Below are positions 44,020 through 53,913 of a stretch of DNA of 64,000 nucleotides, piece after piece (the stretch's first letter is position 1; each line of letters opens with the position of its first letter). This DNA comes from DASQPR01 sp035713725 (GTDB lineage: Bacteria; Actinomycetota; Actinomycetes; Mycobacteriales; Micromonosporaceae), in NCBI GenBank assembly GCA_035713725.1, contig DASTMZ010000088.1:1-64000 (forward strand), given 5' to 3'. A model generated the notes under the pieces. The model was given only the letters and a program-made list of their open reading frames with translations, did no database searches and had not been told where the DNA came from. The position numbers were made by a program, and so were the translations under genes.

Positions 44020-45564
44020 CTACTGTGACTGGTTCTCGCGGTGCTCCCGGCCGAACGCGACCATTCCGGCACCCGGCGAACCCAGCTGTACGGGCGCGTG
44101 CGGGTGCGGCGGGTGTACCCCGAGGATTCTCGGCGGTGGCGACACGGACTGCACGCTCGAGGCGCTGCACACCGCCGCGGCGGCGTTCGCCGGCCCCGGC
44201 ACCTGGGCACTAGTCGGCACCGTACCGGCCTTGACCGGATGCCGTGGCTTGTCGTCCAACACCTGGCCCAGGTCCTCGGTGTTCGCGTCGCGCGCGGTCA
44301 TCGACTGCAGGCCGAACGTAGTCTCGATCAGCTTCAACGTGGACGTGTGCTCGAACGGACCATGGTGGACGACGCGGGCCGGCGCAAGGTTCGACACGAC
44401 AATCGCGGGTACCCGGAAGCCGAGCTGGCGGTAGTCGGGGATCAGCTCACCGTCGGTCGGCGTCGTGCTGTCGCCGGTGTGGTCGACGGTGTTCGGGTCG
44501 GTGTTGTCGATGACGCTCGGCGGCGCTACGTGGTCGTAGAAGCCGCCCCACTCGTCGAACGTGACCATCAGCACCGTGTTGTCGAGGTAGCCCGCGTCCG
44601 ACAGCGCGTGGTAGGTGTCGGCGATGAACCGCTCGCCGAGCCGGATGTCGCCGAGCGGGTGGTCGTCGCCCGACGTACCGTTGCCCTCGGTGTCGAACGA
44701 CGGGTCCACGAAGCTCACGTTGGGCAGCGCACCCTGCGCCACCACGTCGAGGAACGACGGTGTGGTGACCGGGATGCCGAGCGCGTCGGTGTCACCGGGC
44801 GCGAACGGATGCCAGAACGGGAAATACTTGAGGCCCCACAGCGCGAGGAACGGCAGGTCGCGGAAGAAGTAACCGCCGGTCGGGACGCCCTGCGTATTCG
44901 GTATCGGGGACAACTGATCCCAGATCGACGGCAGCGCCGAGATCGTGCTGCTGTTGTGGTCCCGGTCGGTGCGCGCGGCGTGCTGATAGAAGCGGTTCGG
45001 GAACGTCTCGCCGGCGAACGAGCAGAAGTAGCGGTCGAGCACCGTGTAGTTCTCCGCCAGCGCACCGATGACCGGCAGGTCCGGCACGGCCTTGCGCTTG
45101 TGGCCATGGTCGTGCTCGAAGTTCGTGTAGAAGCCGATCGGGAAGGTGTTCGCCGCGGCCAGCGTGACGCCCGGGTTGCCGGCCGGCGCGGTCGGCCGCT
45201 GCAGGAAGCCGTCCATCTTGCCGAAGTTGCGCTGGACGAGGAAACCTTCCCAGCTGTGGTCCGGGTCGCTGTATCCGCAACCTTGGAAATCCGGCGCGAG
45301 TGGATAGTTCGGGTAGACGTTGCCGTCCGGCGATGGGAACGTCATGTCGTGGCGGCCGTCGGCGCCGGGCAACCAGCCGAGGAAGTGGTCGAACGACCGG
45401 TTCTCCATCATCAGGATCACGACGTGCTCGATCCCCTTGGAGCCGTGCGGCTTCATCGCGGGCGTGGCCGCCGCGGCCGCACTCGACAGCAGCTCCGGGC
45501 CGGTCAGTGCGGCGGCGCCAGCGGACGCGCCCATGAGCCGTAGAAACAATCGACGTGTGAGCAT
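44020..45564 (-). CDS. Tat-exported phosphoesterase (AcpA/phospholipase C family)
   Basis: A 514-residue exported phosphoesterase. The N-terminus TRRLFLRLMGASAG is a twin-arginine signal. VILMMENRSFDHFLGWLPG near residue 50 is the family's metal site; TFDEWGGFYDHVAPP gives further ligands. The family includes acid phosphatases and phospholipases C that release phosphate from outside the cell. The last 60 residues are low-complexity (Pro, Ser, His). ATG 45564 is chosen at the Tat signal. Confidence 0.9.
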   Translation of the reverse strand: MLTRRLFLRLMGASAGAAALTGPELLSSAAAAATPAMKPHGSKGIEHVVILMMENRSFDHFLGWLPGADGRHDMTFPSPDGNVYPNYPLAPDFQGCGYSDPDHSWEGFLVQRNFGKMDGFLQRPTAPAGNPGVTLAAANTFPIGFYTNFEHDHGHKRKAVPDLPVIGALAENYTVLDRYFCSFAGETFPNRFYQHAARTDRDHNSSTISALPSIWDQLSPIPNTQGVPTGGYFFRDLPFLALWGLKYFPFWHPFAPGDTDALGIPVTTPSFLDVVAQGALPNVSFVDPSFDTEGNGTSGDDHPLGDIRLGERFIADTYHALSDAGYLDNTVLMVTFDEWGGFYDHVAPPSVIDNTDPNTVDHTGDSTTPTDGELIPDYRQLGFRVPAIVVSNLAPARVVHHGPFEHTSTLKLIETTFGLQSMTARDANTEDLGQVLDDKPRHPVKAGTVPTSAQVPGPANAAAAVCSASSVQSVSPPPRILGVHPPHPHAPVQLGSPGAGMVAFGREHRENQSQ

Positions 45565-45671
45565 GGCGCCGAGTATTCGGACGTCGAGTGAACACTTAGC
45601 GCGCTCCGCATGGCGGACGGCTGACAGCAACGTGACCAGAACGCAGCCGGCAACCGCGCGCCACAGACGGT

Positions 45672-47435
45672 CTATACGGCCAGTGACGGCTCGGTGTCCA
45701 GGCAATTCGCCAGCAGGTGGAACTCGCGCAACTCCTCGAGCTCGGGCGGCAGCCCGCTCGGACGATCGACGAGTTGGTCGGGTCGCGTCGCGAGGAAGGC
45801 CAGCGCGTCAGCGAAATGGCCGGCCAGCATGTCCTCACCGAAGCGTTGCCGCGCGGGCGATACCGCGCCACGCATCTGGCTCAGCAGCGATTCCGCGAGC
45901 GCGATCGGCTCGTCCGGGGTACGCGACCGGTGCCGCCACTGGCCGCTGCGTGGATCGAACGTGTAGTCGGCCAGTAGCCGATGGCCGTACGTGGCGACCA
46001 GGTCGACCGCAGCGATGATGTAGTCGCCGACCGCGTCCGAGATGAAGTAGTTGAAGTTCACCCGCGCCCAACCCGGCTTGATGCCGAGATAGCCACGGCC
46101 GGCCTGGCGACGAAGCGCCGCGGAGCGCAGCGGCGTGATGCACAGCAGGCGGTGACCGTAGGGTCCCGCGCACGAGCAACCGCCCCGCGCCTGGATCCCG
46201 AACAGGTCGTTGAGGACCGCGACCACGAAGTTGTGGTGGAGCACGCGACCATGGCGGTGCACGCGGAACGAGATGATCGGCAGGCGCGCGGCGTCCTGGT
46301 TACCAAGGATCTCCAGGTGTGGATTGAGCGACCAACGGGCCAGTGCGCGTCGGCACCACCGCGATTCACGGGCGGCGATCGCATCCGTACCCACCGCTTG
46401 GCGCAGTGCCACGACGAGCCCGGCGCGGATCGACTCCACGATCGCCGGCGTGCCACCCTCCTCGCGGGCGATCGGATCGTCGAGGTAGAGCGCGCCGCCC
46501 GGGTCGACAAACGCGATCGTGCCGCCGCCTGGCGTGCTCGGCACGTTGTTGACCACCAGCTCACGGCGGACGACCAGCACGCCGGGCGTCTGCGGTCCGC
46601 CGATGAACTTGTGCGGCGAGAAGACGACCGCGTCCTTCCAGTCCGTTGCGTCGCTCCGGCTCGGACCCATGCGGATCGGCAGGTACGGCGCCGCCGCGGT
46701 GTAGTCCCACACGACAATCGCGCGATGCTCGTGCAGCAACGCAGAGACCGCGTCGGTGTCGGACATGATGCCGGTGACGTTCGACGCCGCCGAGAACGCG
46801 CCTACCACGAACGGACGGTTCGCGAACTCGATGAGCCGCGCCCTGAGGTCGGCGAGATCGATGTGCCCGGCGGCGTCCTCTCCGATCGCGACGACCTCGG
46901 CGGCGGATTCGCGCCAGGGCAACTCGTTGGAATGATGCTCGAACGGCCCGACCAGCACGACCGGCCGCTCCCCTGGCAGAAGGTCGGCCTGCCGGTCGGC
47001 AGCCGGAAGCGGCAGCAGCTTGGTCAGCTTGTCGACCGCCGCGGTCGAGCCGGAGCCGCAGAAAATAACGAGGTCGTCCACACCCCCGCCGACCGCCTCG
47101 TGGATCACCTGTCGGGCATGTTCGCGCAACCGGGAGGTACGCAGTCCGGTCGCCGACGCTTCGGTGTGCGTGTTCGCGTACGTCGGCAAGACGGTGTCGC
47201 GGATGTAGTTCTCGACGAAGTCCAGTGCCCGCCCGGACGCGGTGAAGTCGGCGTACGTCAGCCGGCGCGGCCCGTACGGCCCGTCGAGTACGTCGCCCTC
47301 GCCGATCACGCCGGCACGGATGCGTACGATCAGGTCCGTCACGGCCTCGTCCTGCGCCGCGGCCTGGTGCGGCGCCGCGGCCTCGTCGGCCAGTGGCCGA
47401 ACGGAGACCGCAGAGCCGGACAGCGGGCTCACCAT
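45672..47435 (-). CDS. Class V PLP enzyme with C-x-C active loop
   Basis: A 587-residue PLP enzyme longer than usual for the class. The Schiff-base Lys276 is in SPHKFIGGP, Asp244 in VVWDYTAAAPYLP, and GSGSTAAVDKL holds the phosphate. Where cysteine desulfurases bear their sulfur-carrying Cys, this has RGGCSCAGPYGH (Cys420, Cys422). The last 130 residues form an extra helical region. Sulfur transfer is possible but unproven. ATG 47435 lies inside the stop region of the small zinc-ribbon gene upstream (ATGGTGA overlap), so the two are translated together. Confidence 0.85.
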   Translation of the reverse strand: MVSPLSGSAVSVRPLADEAAAPHQAAAQDEAVTDLIVRIRAGVIGEGDVLDGPYGPRRLTYADFTASGRALDFVENYIRDTVLPTYANTHTEASATGLRTSRLREHARQVIHEAVGGGVDDLVIFCGSGSTAAVDKLTKLLPLPAADRQADLLPGERPVVLVGPFEHHSNELPWRESAAEVVAIGEDAAGHIDLADLRARLIEFANRPFVVGAFSAASNVTGIMSDTDAVSALLHEHRAIVVWDYTAAAPYLPIRMGPSRSDATDWKDAVVFSPHKFIGGPQTPGVLVVRRELVVNNVPSTPGGGTIAFVDPGGALYLDDPIAREEGGTPAIVESIRAGLVVALRQAVGTDAIAARESRWCRRALARWSLNPHLEILGNQDAARLPIISFRVHRHGRVLHHNFVVAVLNDLFGIQARGGCSCAGPYGHRLLCITPLRSAALRRQAGRGYLGIKPGWARVNFNYFISDAVGDYIIAAVDLVATYGHRLLADYTFDPRSGQWRHRSRTPDEPIALAESLLSQMRGAVSPARQRFGEDMLAGHFADALAFLATRPDQLVDRPSGLPPELEELREFHLLANCLDTEPSLAV

Positions 47436-47728
47436 GTCGCGTGCTGTTCCTCGAACGTCGCGGACCCGTCGCGGTACGCCGGGTTCAACTGGTCCTCCGG
47501 CACGGTGAACCAGTGCCGGCGCGAGCACCGCGTCTTCAATACGACGACGGGACCGTCGGTGGAGTCCAGCACGAACCGGTCGATGACGGTGGCCGGTGCG
47601 CCGCAGCTCGGCTCCGGGCACCGCCGTCCGGGCAGCTGCGACGGTTCGGGTACGGCGTCGAGGCGGAATGCCTCGCGTTGGAACTCCGGGCTGTCTTCGA
47701 GCAAGGACTCGACGATTGTTGCGGTCAT
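47429..47728 (-). CDS. Small zinc-ribbon-like protein
   Basis: A 99-residue protein with CPEPSCGAPATVIDRF and, 20-odd residues on, TRCSRRHWFTVP. A CxxxxC knuckle with a second Cys/His site is typical of zinc ribbons. Its stop overlaps the start of the class V enzyme by seven bases. AGAGGT precedes ATG 47728 and a 9-bp-arm palindrome lies 42-65 bp upstream. It may be a regulator, chaperone or partner of the PLP enzyme (inference). Confidence 0.68.
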   Translation of the reverse strand: MTATIVESLLEDSPEFQREAFRLDAVPEPSQLPGRRCPEPSCGAPATVIDRFVLDSTDGPVVVLKTRCSRRHWFTVPEDQLNPAYRDGSATFEEQHATW

Positions 47729-47769
47729 GAGCGGACCTCTCACGTTCAGCCTCCCAGGCCAGCAGTCAC

Positions 47770-47793
47770 GCGAACCGACATCATTCGGTTCGC
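47770..47793. promoter_or_regulatory. Palindrome GCGAACCGA-N6-TCGGTTCGC
   Basis: A perfect 9-bp inverted repeat (47770-47778 and 47785-47793) upstream of the zinc-ribbon/PLP gene pair on the minus strand. Its symmetry and location suit a dimeric repressor or activator. Confidence 0.6.
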
Positions 47794-47906
47794 TTGCTGG
47801 TCAGGGTGCGACGTGCGGCCGGTGGCCGGCATGAGCCACGGATACTCAGATTGCCGACAGCGGGTACCTAGTTTTGGCGGCTAGGTAGGTCGGGCGGCAC
47901 GCTTGG

Positions 47907-48012
47907 CCCGGCTCGCCGTCGCGGCGCAGCTAGCCCGGCTCGGCGCAGCTAGCCCGGCTCGGCGCCGCGGACCGTCGCCATGCGGTTAGCCCGGCTCGCC
48001 GTCGCGGCGCAG
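47907..48012 (-). repeat. Duplicated 3' end of the LuxR-type gene
   Basis: A 19-bp unit is perfectly doubled at 47923-47941 and 47942-47960. A 23-bp segment (47907-47929) recurs exactly at 47990-48012, where it encodes the final codons of the LuxR-type gene. The tail of that gene has thus been copied beyond its stop codon. Confidence 0.8.
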
Positions 48013-50583
48013 TAGGCCGGCACGCGCCGCGACCGCGCCGGCATCCCGTCGCGACGTGACACCGAGCCGCCTGAGCAGGGTGGATACGTGATTGTCGACA
48101 GTTCGCGTGGACAGAAACAACCGCTCCGCGATCTCGCTGTTCGTGCACCCCGCGTCGAGCAGCGCCAGGATTTCGAGCTGCCGGTCAGTCAGCCGGCCGG
48201 GATTCGCGCGGGTCGTCGATCGCGGTCCGCGGGGCACGCCGGCCACGCCTGCACTGCGCAGCCGTCGCCGGATGATCGACGCCGTCGCGACCGCGCCGAG
48301 TCGGTCGAGGATCTCCAGGGCCACCGTGACCGTCGTCGGGTCCGGCGACTCGCTGAGTTCGAGCGCGCGTTCGTACGGATTGCCTTCCTCTTCCCAGAGC
48401 CGCGCGGCGCGATCCCAGTCGCCGGCGATCCCGGCCGCGAACGGAGCGGGGCACTCCGGGAACGGCGCGACGTCGACACCCGCCCGCCGCAGGTAGCGCA
48501 GCACCTCGCCGCGCACCAGGTGGTGCCGGGTGCGTATCGCGACGGGCAGCAACTCGGCGCCGGTTGCTCGTACCGCGGCGAGGTCACCGGTCAGCCAGTT
48601 CAACTCCATCCGAGCACCCGCTGCGATGGAGCGCTTCTGGTCCTCGCCGCACGCCGCCGCGAGATCCCACGCACGCGCGATGAAGTCGGCGGCGACCGGG
48701 TCGCCGCGACGCGCGCGGATGCGGCCGAGGAAACAGAGTGGGTTGACCGCGTTGGCGCCGGCGTCGTCGGCGGTGTCGAGCAACCGTCGCAACCGCCGCT
48801 CGGCCTCGTCCCACGATCCCTGCAGCATCACCAAGTGACACTGCTGGCCCTCGATGCGATATCGCGCCGCGCCGAGCCGATTTTCGGCCGCGACCCGCTC
48901 GGCGATGTCGAGATATTCCTTCGCCTCGGCCAATCGCCCGCCACGGACCAACATGACCGACAGATTGTGCGCCGACACGGTGACGTAGTCCGCGAGGTCG
49001 AGCCGCAGAGCCGCGGCCACCGCCTCCTTCAGGTCGTCCATGCCGGACGCGTCGCCGAGCGTCGCCTTGGCGACTCCCCGGTACCCGAGCGCGTGCGCCA
49101 GTACGTCGTCGCTGCCGACCCGGGCGGCCATGTTCAATGCGCGCTCCGACCACAACTCCGCGTCCTCGAACTCGCCGAGCAACGTGTCCCGCGATGCGAT
49201 CGTGCTGTAGGCGAGTGCGAGCATGCGGCTCGGACCGAGCGGCGTGAGGATCTCCACCGCGCGCACCGACTTGGCGCGCGCGCTGGCTGGGTCGGCGAGC
49301 AGCGTGCTCATGCGCGCCGAGATGAGCAGCGCCTCGGCGAGACCGGCCGGCGCCGTACCCGCCTCGTGCCATGCCTTGACCGCTTCGTCGGCGTGCGCCG
49401 CCGCCTCCGGGAAGCGATTCAGGTCGTGCAGCGCGCTCGCCGCGATGCCGTGCAACGTGGCCCGTTCGGTGCTCGACAGGTTGTCACCGCGATCCAGGAC
49501 GAGCCGCGCGAACGCCATCGCCTCGGCATGGCTTTTCGCGTGCGCCGCTTCGGTGGCGGCCGAAAACGCAAACCGCGCGACGGCGTCTTCGTCGCCCGCC
49601 CCGAGCGCATGGTGAACCAGCCGCGACGATTCGGCGCCGGCCGCCACTAGCGCTTCGAGCACCCGACGGTGTGCGGCCGCCTGGCGGCTGCGCGACATGG
49701 ACATCTCGATGACGCGCCGCGCGATGTCGTGCCGGAAGCGAAGGCCGTGATATCCGATCGTCACCATGGCCCGGCGCTCGGCCGGCTCGAGTACGGCGGG
49801 ATCGTCCACCAACGCGGCCAGCAGCGACGTCTCGACCTCGGTCGGTACGACGGCGAGCTGTTCCAGAGCCATTCGGCAGGCCACCGGCAACGACAGCACA
49901 CGCGCGAGCACCGCGTCGCGCACCGAGGCGGGCACCGCGGCAACCGGCTCGGCGAGCACCTCGCTGAGGTAGAACGGGTTGCCACCGACGGTGGCGACGA
50001 TGGTGTCCGGCGCCAGACCGGCGGCGCGCGCGAGTTCGGCGACCGATTCGTCGGACAGCCCGACCAACGGCATGCGCAACACCGCGGTGCCGGCGAGCGA
50101 CCCGATCACGAGCCGGAGCGGGTGGTCGTCGGACAGTTCGTCGTCGCGATAGCTGACCACGAGCAATGCGGGCAGGGTCGCCATCCGGCGCGCGAGATAT
50201 CGAATGATGTCCAGCGACGCGTGGTCGGCCCAGTGCGCGTCTTCGACGATCACCACCGCCGGCCGTTGCGCGAATCCCATCTCGGCGACCAGCGCGTCGA
50301 TGAACGAGTCCCGATCGTCGATGGCGGCGTCTCCGAGCCGGCCGCCGCAGTCGCGTGCGATGTCACGGAACGGCCCAAGAGTCCGCGGGGTGGACAGCTC
50401 GTCGCAACGGCCCTCGAAGACCCGCGCCTTCGCGCCGATGCGGTCCGTGAACGCCCGCAACAGGCTCGTCTTGCCCACGCCGGCCTCGCCGGAGAGCAGC
50501 ACGGACAGGCCGTGGCCCTGCCCGGCTCGACCTAGCGCGGCACAGAGTTCGTCGAGCTGTGTCGCGCGCTCCACGAGGTTCAT
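47986..50583 (-). CDS. LuxR-family regulator with AAA ATPase domain (LAL type)
   Basis: An 865-residue signal-transducing ATPase of the MalT/LAL group. Walker A GEAGVGKTSL lies near residue 38, Walker B VVIVEDAHWADH near 115. A long helical-repeat middle (TPR-like) follows and the C-terminus has the LuxR helix-turn-helix (LTDRQLEILALLDAGCTNSEIAERL then TRTVDNHVSTLLRRLG). Targets unknown. ATG 50583 or an upstream GTG. Confidence 0.92.
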   Translation of the reverse strand: MNLVERATQLDELCAALGRAGQGHGLSVLLSGEAGVGKTSLLRAFTDRIGAKARVFEGRCDELSTPRTLGPFRDIARDCGGRLGDAAIDDRDSFIDALVAEMGFAQRPAVVIVEDAHWADHASLDIIRYLARRMATLPALLVVSYRDDELSDDHPLRLVIGSLAGTAVLRMPLVGLSDESVAELARAAGLAPDTIVATVGGNPFYLSEVLAEPVAAVPASVRDAVLARVLSLPVACRMALEQLAVVPTEVETSLLAALVDDPAVLEPAERRAMVTIGYHGLRFRHDIARRVIEMSMSRSRQAAAHRRVLEALVAAGAESSRLVHHALGAGDEDAVARFAFSAATEAAHAKSHAEAMAFARLVLDRGDNLSSTERATLHGIAASALHDLNRFPEAAAHADEAVKAWHEAGTAPAGLAEALLISARMSTLLADPASARAKSVRAVEILTPLGPSRMLALAYSTIASRDTLLGEFEDAELWSERALNMAARVGSDDVLAHALGYRGVAKATLGDASGMDDLKEAVAAALRLDLADYVTVSAHNLSVMLVRGGRLAEAKEYLDIAERVAAENRLGAARYRIEGQQCHLVMLQGSWDEAERRLRRLLDTADDAGANAVNPLCFLGRIRARRGDPVAADFIARAWDLAAACGEDQKRSIAAGARMELNWLTGDLAAVRATGAELLPVAIRTRHHLVRGEVLRYLRRAGVDVAPFPECPAPFAAGIAGDWDRAARLWEEEGNPYERALELSESPDPTTVTVALEILDRLGAVATASIIRRRLRSAGVAGVPRGPRSTTRANPGRLTDRQLEILALLDAGCTNSEIAERLFLSTRTVDNHVSTLLRRLGVTSRRDAGAVAARAGLLRRDGEPG

Positions 50584-50662
50584 CGTGTTCACCAGCACAG
50601 CAGCGACACGGCGTCGTGGTCAAGGCGGTGTCGCTCGCGCGATACTCACGGGAGTCGCGGCG

Positions 50663-50702
50663 GTTGCTCGGGGCGGCGCCGCGTTGCTCGGGGCGGCGCC
50701 GC
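50663..50702 (+). repeat. Two perfect 20-bp tandem units
   Basis: GTTGCTCGGGGCGGCGCCGC occurs at 50663-50682 and 50683-50702, with only ten bases to the stop of the neighbouring hydrolase gene (50713). The GGCGGCGCCGC part is partly self-complementary. Confidence 0.85.
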
Positions 50703-50712
50703 GGTCGCGCCG

Positions 50713-51552
50713 CTAGGCCCGCGACAGGAACGCACCGATCTGTGCCCAGTAATCGTCCGGACGGTCGAGCCACGGAAAGTGTCCGGCTCGGTCGATCACG
50801 GCAAGCTCACCGACACCGGGTCGGAGCGCGTCGACGATCTCCTGCGACGCCGACACCGGCGTGATCGGGTCTCGGTCGCCGACGCTGACAAGCGTCGGAC
50901 AGGCGATGTTCGGCAAGGCGCCAAGGACGTCGAGCTCCCGCATGAGCGCCATGCCATGCTCGCCGAGCGCCGGATTTTGTACGCGTCGCGCAAGCTCGTC
51001 GGCATCGGGCACACACGGGCCGAACGCGGCGAACACGCGCGCCCAGTCGTCGTCCGAGACCGTGTCGCCGCCGTAGTCGCGTCGCGCCAATTCGGCCACC
51101 TCGTCGCCGGCGGCCGTACGGAATGCGGTCACGATGCGATCGAGGTCGAAACGCGCCATGGTGGATTGCAGGATCAGCGCCCGGGGCTGGGCCGGATGGC
51201 GTACCGCGTAATGCATCGCGACGAAGCCGCCCATCGAGTGGCCGAGCACGACCGGCGACGCGATGCCGAGCGTGTCGCAGAACGCCGCCACGTCATCGCC
51301 GCACGTCTCGAACGTCCAGTCGGCGAGCGAATGCCGATCGGACCGGCCGTGGTCACGCAGGTCGAGGTAGATCACCTGAGCCCAGGCGGTCAGCGGCGAG
51401 AAGTGCGGTTTGAAGTAGGAGTGGTCGTAGCTGCCCGGCCCGCCGTGGATGAGTACGACGGTGGGCCGCTCGCGCATCCGTGGACCATTCGGCACTACGA
51501 GCGGGCCGTCCACGTCGAACCACAAGCGGGTGCCGTTGACGTCGACGTACAC
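50713..51552 (-). CDS. Alpha/beta hydrolase, proline iminopeptidase-like
   Basis: A 279-residue hydrolase. HGGPGSYDHSYF is the proline-iminopeptidase-type oxyanion motif, the nucleophile is Ser106 in GHSMGG, the acid lies in SVGDRDPITP and the base in DRAGHFPWLD. It may release an N-terminal residue or hydrolyse an ester. GTG 51552 is chosen because GGAGG lies 11 bases ahead; earlier codons enter the MMPL gap. Confidence 0.88.
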   Translation of the reverse strand: MYVDVNGTRLWFDVDGPLVVPNGPRMRERPTVVLIHGGPGSYDHSYFKPHFSPLTAWAQVIYLDLRDHGRSDRHSLADWTFETCGDDVAAFCDTLGIASPVVLGHSMGGFVAMHYAVRHPAQPRALILQSTMARFDLDRIVTAFRTAAGDEVAELARRDYGGDTVSDDDWARVFAAFGPCVPDADELARRVQNPALGEHGMALMRELDVLGALPNIACPTLVSVGDRDPITPVSASQEIVDALRPGVGELAVIDRAGHFPWLDRPDDYWAQIGAFLSRA

Positions 51553-51605
51553 GGATGCGCTCACCTCCGCACCGGAACCGTACGCGGATCGCCGGCGACG
51601 CGATG

Positions 51606-53744
51606 TCACCCCGCCGACAGGCCGGTCTCCGCCACCCGTGGCAACACGCGGGCAACCGGCTTCGGCAGCCACCAGTTCGCCGCGCCGAGCAACTCCATCA
51701 GCGACGGGACGAGGACCATGCGCACCACCGTCGCGTCCAGCAGCACCGCGATGCCGAGGCCGAGACCGAACTGCTTGACCGCGATCTCCGGCGTGGCGAG
51801 GACGGACAGGAACACGGTAACCATGATCGCGGCGGCCGCGGTGATGATGCGCGCGGTGTGCGCGAGCCCGCGCGCGACCGCCTCGCGGGTGTCGGCGCCG
51901 GCGTCGTATTCCTCGCGGATCCGGGAGATCAGGAACACCTCGTAGTCGGTGGAAAGCCCGAACAGGATCGGGAAGATGAACAGCGGGACCCAGGTGGTGA
52001 TCGGCGTCGGTTCTGGGAAGCCGAGCTGGTGACCGAGCCAGCCCCACTGCACGATGGCGGTCAGCACGCCATATGCGGCGCCTGTCGACAACAGCGTCAT
52101 CAGCGCCGCCTTGAGCGCGATGGTCACCGATCTGACGAGGATCACGAACAGGATTAGCGACAGCCCGATGACCACCGTGATCAGCCACGGCAGCCGTACG
52201 CCGACCGCGTCGGCGAAGTCGACCGTACCGGCGTTCGGGCCCCCGACATGTACCACGACGCCGGTACCCGCCACCGCGGCCGGAATCACGTCGTCGCGCA
52301 GCCGATGCAGGAGATTAGTGGTCGCGACGTCGTGTATCGCGGTCCGCGGGTACGCGATGAACAGCGCCGCCTCACCATCGCTGCTGCGCTGCACCGGCGT
52401 CACCGCCGCCACACCCGGTGTGGCGTGCACCGCCCTGGCAACCTGATCGAGACTCTCCCCGGACGGCACGGTCGCCGCGATGATCAGTGGCGCGTTGAAG
52501 CCCGGACCGAACCCGTCGGCCAGGATCTTCTGCGCGGTGTAACCCGACGTATTGTGCGGTTCGGTGGTGTTGTCCTCGAAGCTCAGTCGCATCGACAGCG
52601 CGGGCGCGGCGAGGATCAGCATCAGCAAGGCACCGAGCACGAGACCGGTCACCGGCCGGCGTTGGATCGCGCGCGCCCACCGCTCGGCGACCGGTGACCG
52701 GGCCGCGGTCCGCCCGAGGTAGGGCAACCGCAGGCGGTCGATGTTCCGTCCGGCGAAGCCGAGCAGCGCGGGCAACAGCGTGAGCGCGCTGGCCATGGTC
52801 GCGGCGACCGTCACGCATGCGGCGACCGCGGTCGCGTTCAGCAGCGGCTGCGCCATCACGAAAAGCCCGAGCATCGCGACGATCACCGTCGCGCCGGCGA
52901 ACAGGACGGACCGACCAGCCGTCGCCAGCGCGGTCACGGTGGCATCCTCGGGTTCGGCGCCGGTGGCGAGCTGTTCGCGATATCTCGTCACGATCAGCAG
53001 CGCGTAGTCGATGCCGACGCCGAGGCCGAGCAGCGTCGACACGATCGGGCTGAAGGACGGCGCGGGGATCAGGTGGCCGATCAGGAAGATCAGCGCGAGT
53101 CCCGAGGCGATGCCGAACACCGCGGCGGCCATGGTCAGGCCCATCGCGAGCAGCGAACCGAACGCGATCAGAATGACGATCATCGCGGCCACGCCGCCGA
53201 TGCCGTCCGAAGCACCACCGTACGGCGTGTCGACCGACACCACGTCGGGACCGCCGACCGCGAACGTGATGCCGCTGCCGCTCGCGGCACGCGACCGGCT
53301 GATCAGATTCTTGATGTCGGCGGTCGGAACTTGCGGCTGGTCGGACTGCACCGTGGCGAACGCGGTGCGGCCGTCCGCGCTGACCTGTCCCGGACGGTCG
53401 TAGGGCGACGCGACACCGGTGATGTTCGGCAGCGACGCGGCGTAAGCGAGCAGCGGATCGACGCGAGACCGCACGGTGGCTGCGTTGACGCCCTGGTCGG
53501 CGCGCACCGCGACGGTCAGTGAACTGCCGTTGCTCGACGGGAAGTGGTCGGCCAGGATGGCCTGCGCGCGACCGGAGTCCGACGACCCGCCCGCGAAGTC
53601 GTTGTCTGCGGCCGCCGCGTAGGTGATGCCGAGTACGAGCACCGCGATCGTGCCGAGCACCCACATGAGCAGCACGAACCGTCTGCGTCGGTAACAGAAC
53701 CGCGCGACGCGCTGCAGTGCCGTGTGTCGCTCCGCCCCCGTCAT
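51606..53744 (-). CDS. MMPL/RND-family exporter
   Basis: A 712-residue membrane pump of two similar halves, each with one helix, a large outer loop and five helices. GIDYALLIVTRYREQLATG and GLSTDYEVFLISRIREEYDAG are the MMPL signature segments, with Asp residues for proton coupling. Substrates in actinobacteria include lipids and drugs; none can be fixed here. GAGGAG precedes ATG 53744. Confidence 0.94.
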   Translation of the reverse strand: MTGAERHTALQRVARFCYRRRRFVLLMWVLGTIAVLVLGITYAAAADNDFAGGSSDSGRAQAILADHFPSSNGSSLTVAVRADQGVNAATVRSRVDPLLAYAASLPNITGVASPYDRPGQVSADGRTAFATVQSDQPQVPTADIKNLISRSRAASGSGITFAVGGPDVVSVDTPYGGASDGIGGVAAMIVILIAFGSLLAMGLTMAAAVFGIASGLALIFLIGHLIPAPSFSPIVSTLLGLGVGIDYALLIVTRYREQLATGAEPEDATVTALATAGRSVLFAGATVIVAMLGLFVMAQPLLNATAVAACVTVAATMASALTLLPALLGFAGRNIDRLRLPYLGRTAARSPVAERWARAIQRRPVTGLVLGALLMLILAAPALSMRLSFEDNTTEPHNTSGYTAQKILADGFGPGFNAPLIIAATVPSGESLDQVARAVHATPGVAAVTPVQRSSDGEAALFIAYPRTAIHDVATTNLLHRLRDDVIPAAVAGTGVVVHVGGPNAGTVDFADAVGVRLPWLITVVIGLSLILFVILVRSVTIALKAALMTLLSTGAAYGVLTAIVQWGWLGHQLGFPEPTPITTWVPLFIFPILFGLSTDYEVFLISRIREEYDAGADTREAVARGLAHTARIITAAAAIMVTVFLSVLATPEIAVKQFGLGLGIAVLLDATVVRMVLVPSLMELLGAANWWLPKPVARVLPRVAETGLSAG

Positions 53745-53913
53745 GGCCGCTCCTCGAGATCGCCCGGTTCTGCGTCAACATCTGACGCCGTGCATCGGGC
53801 GGCACCTCGCCGTCGTGACCGCCACCGGCAAGAATATGGCGGGCAACCGACGACGAGCGTCAAGCCGTTATCCCGGGCGCACGTCTCACAGCTGAGCTAC
53901 AGGGAGGTCGTAG

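Noticed and set aside
53860..53905. tRNA-like stretch (minus strand TGTAGCTCAGCTG)
   Set aside because: A D-arm-like piece is seen, but no anticodon stem, T-loop GGTTCGA or acceptor pairing can be formed.
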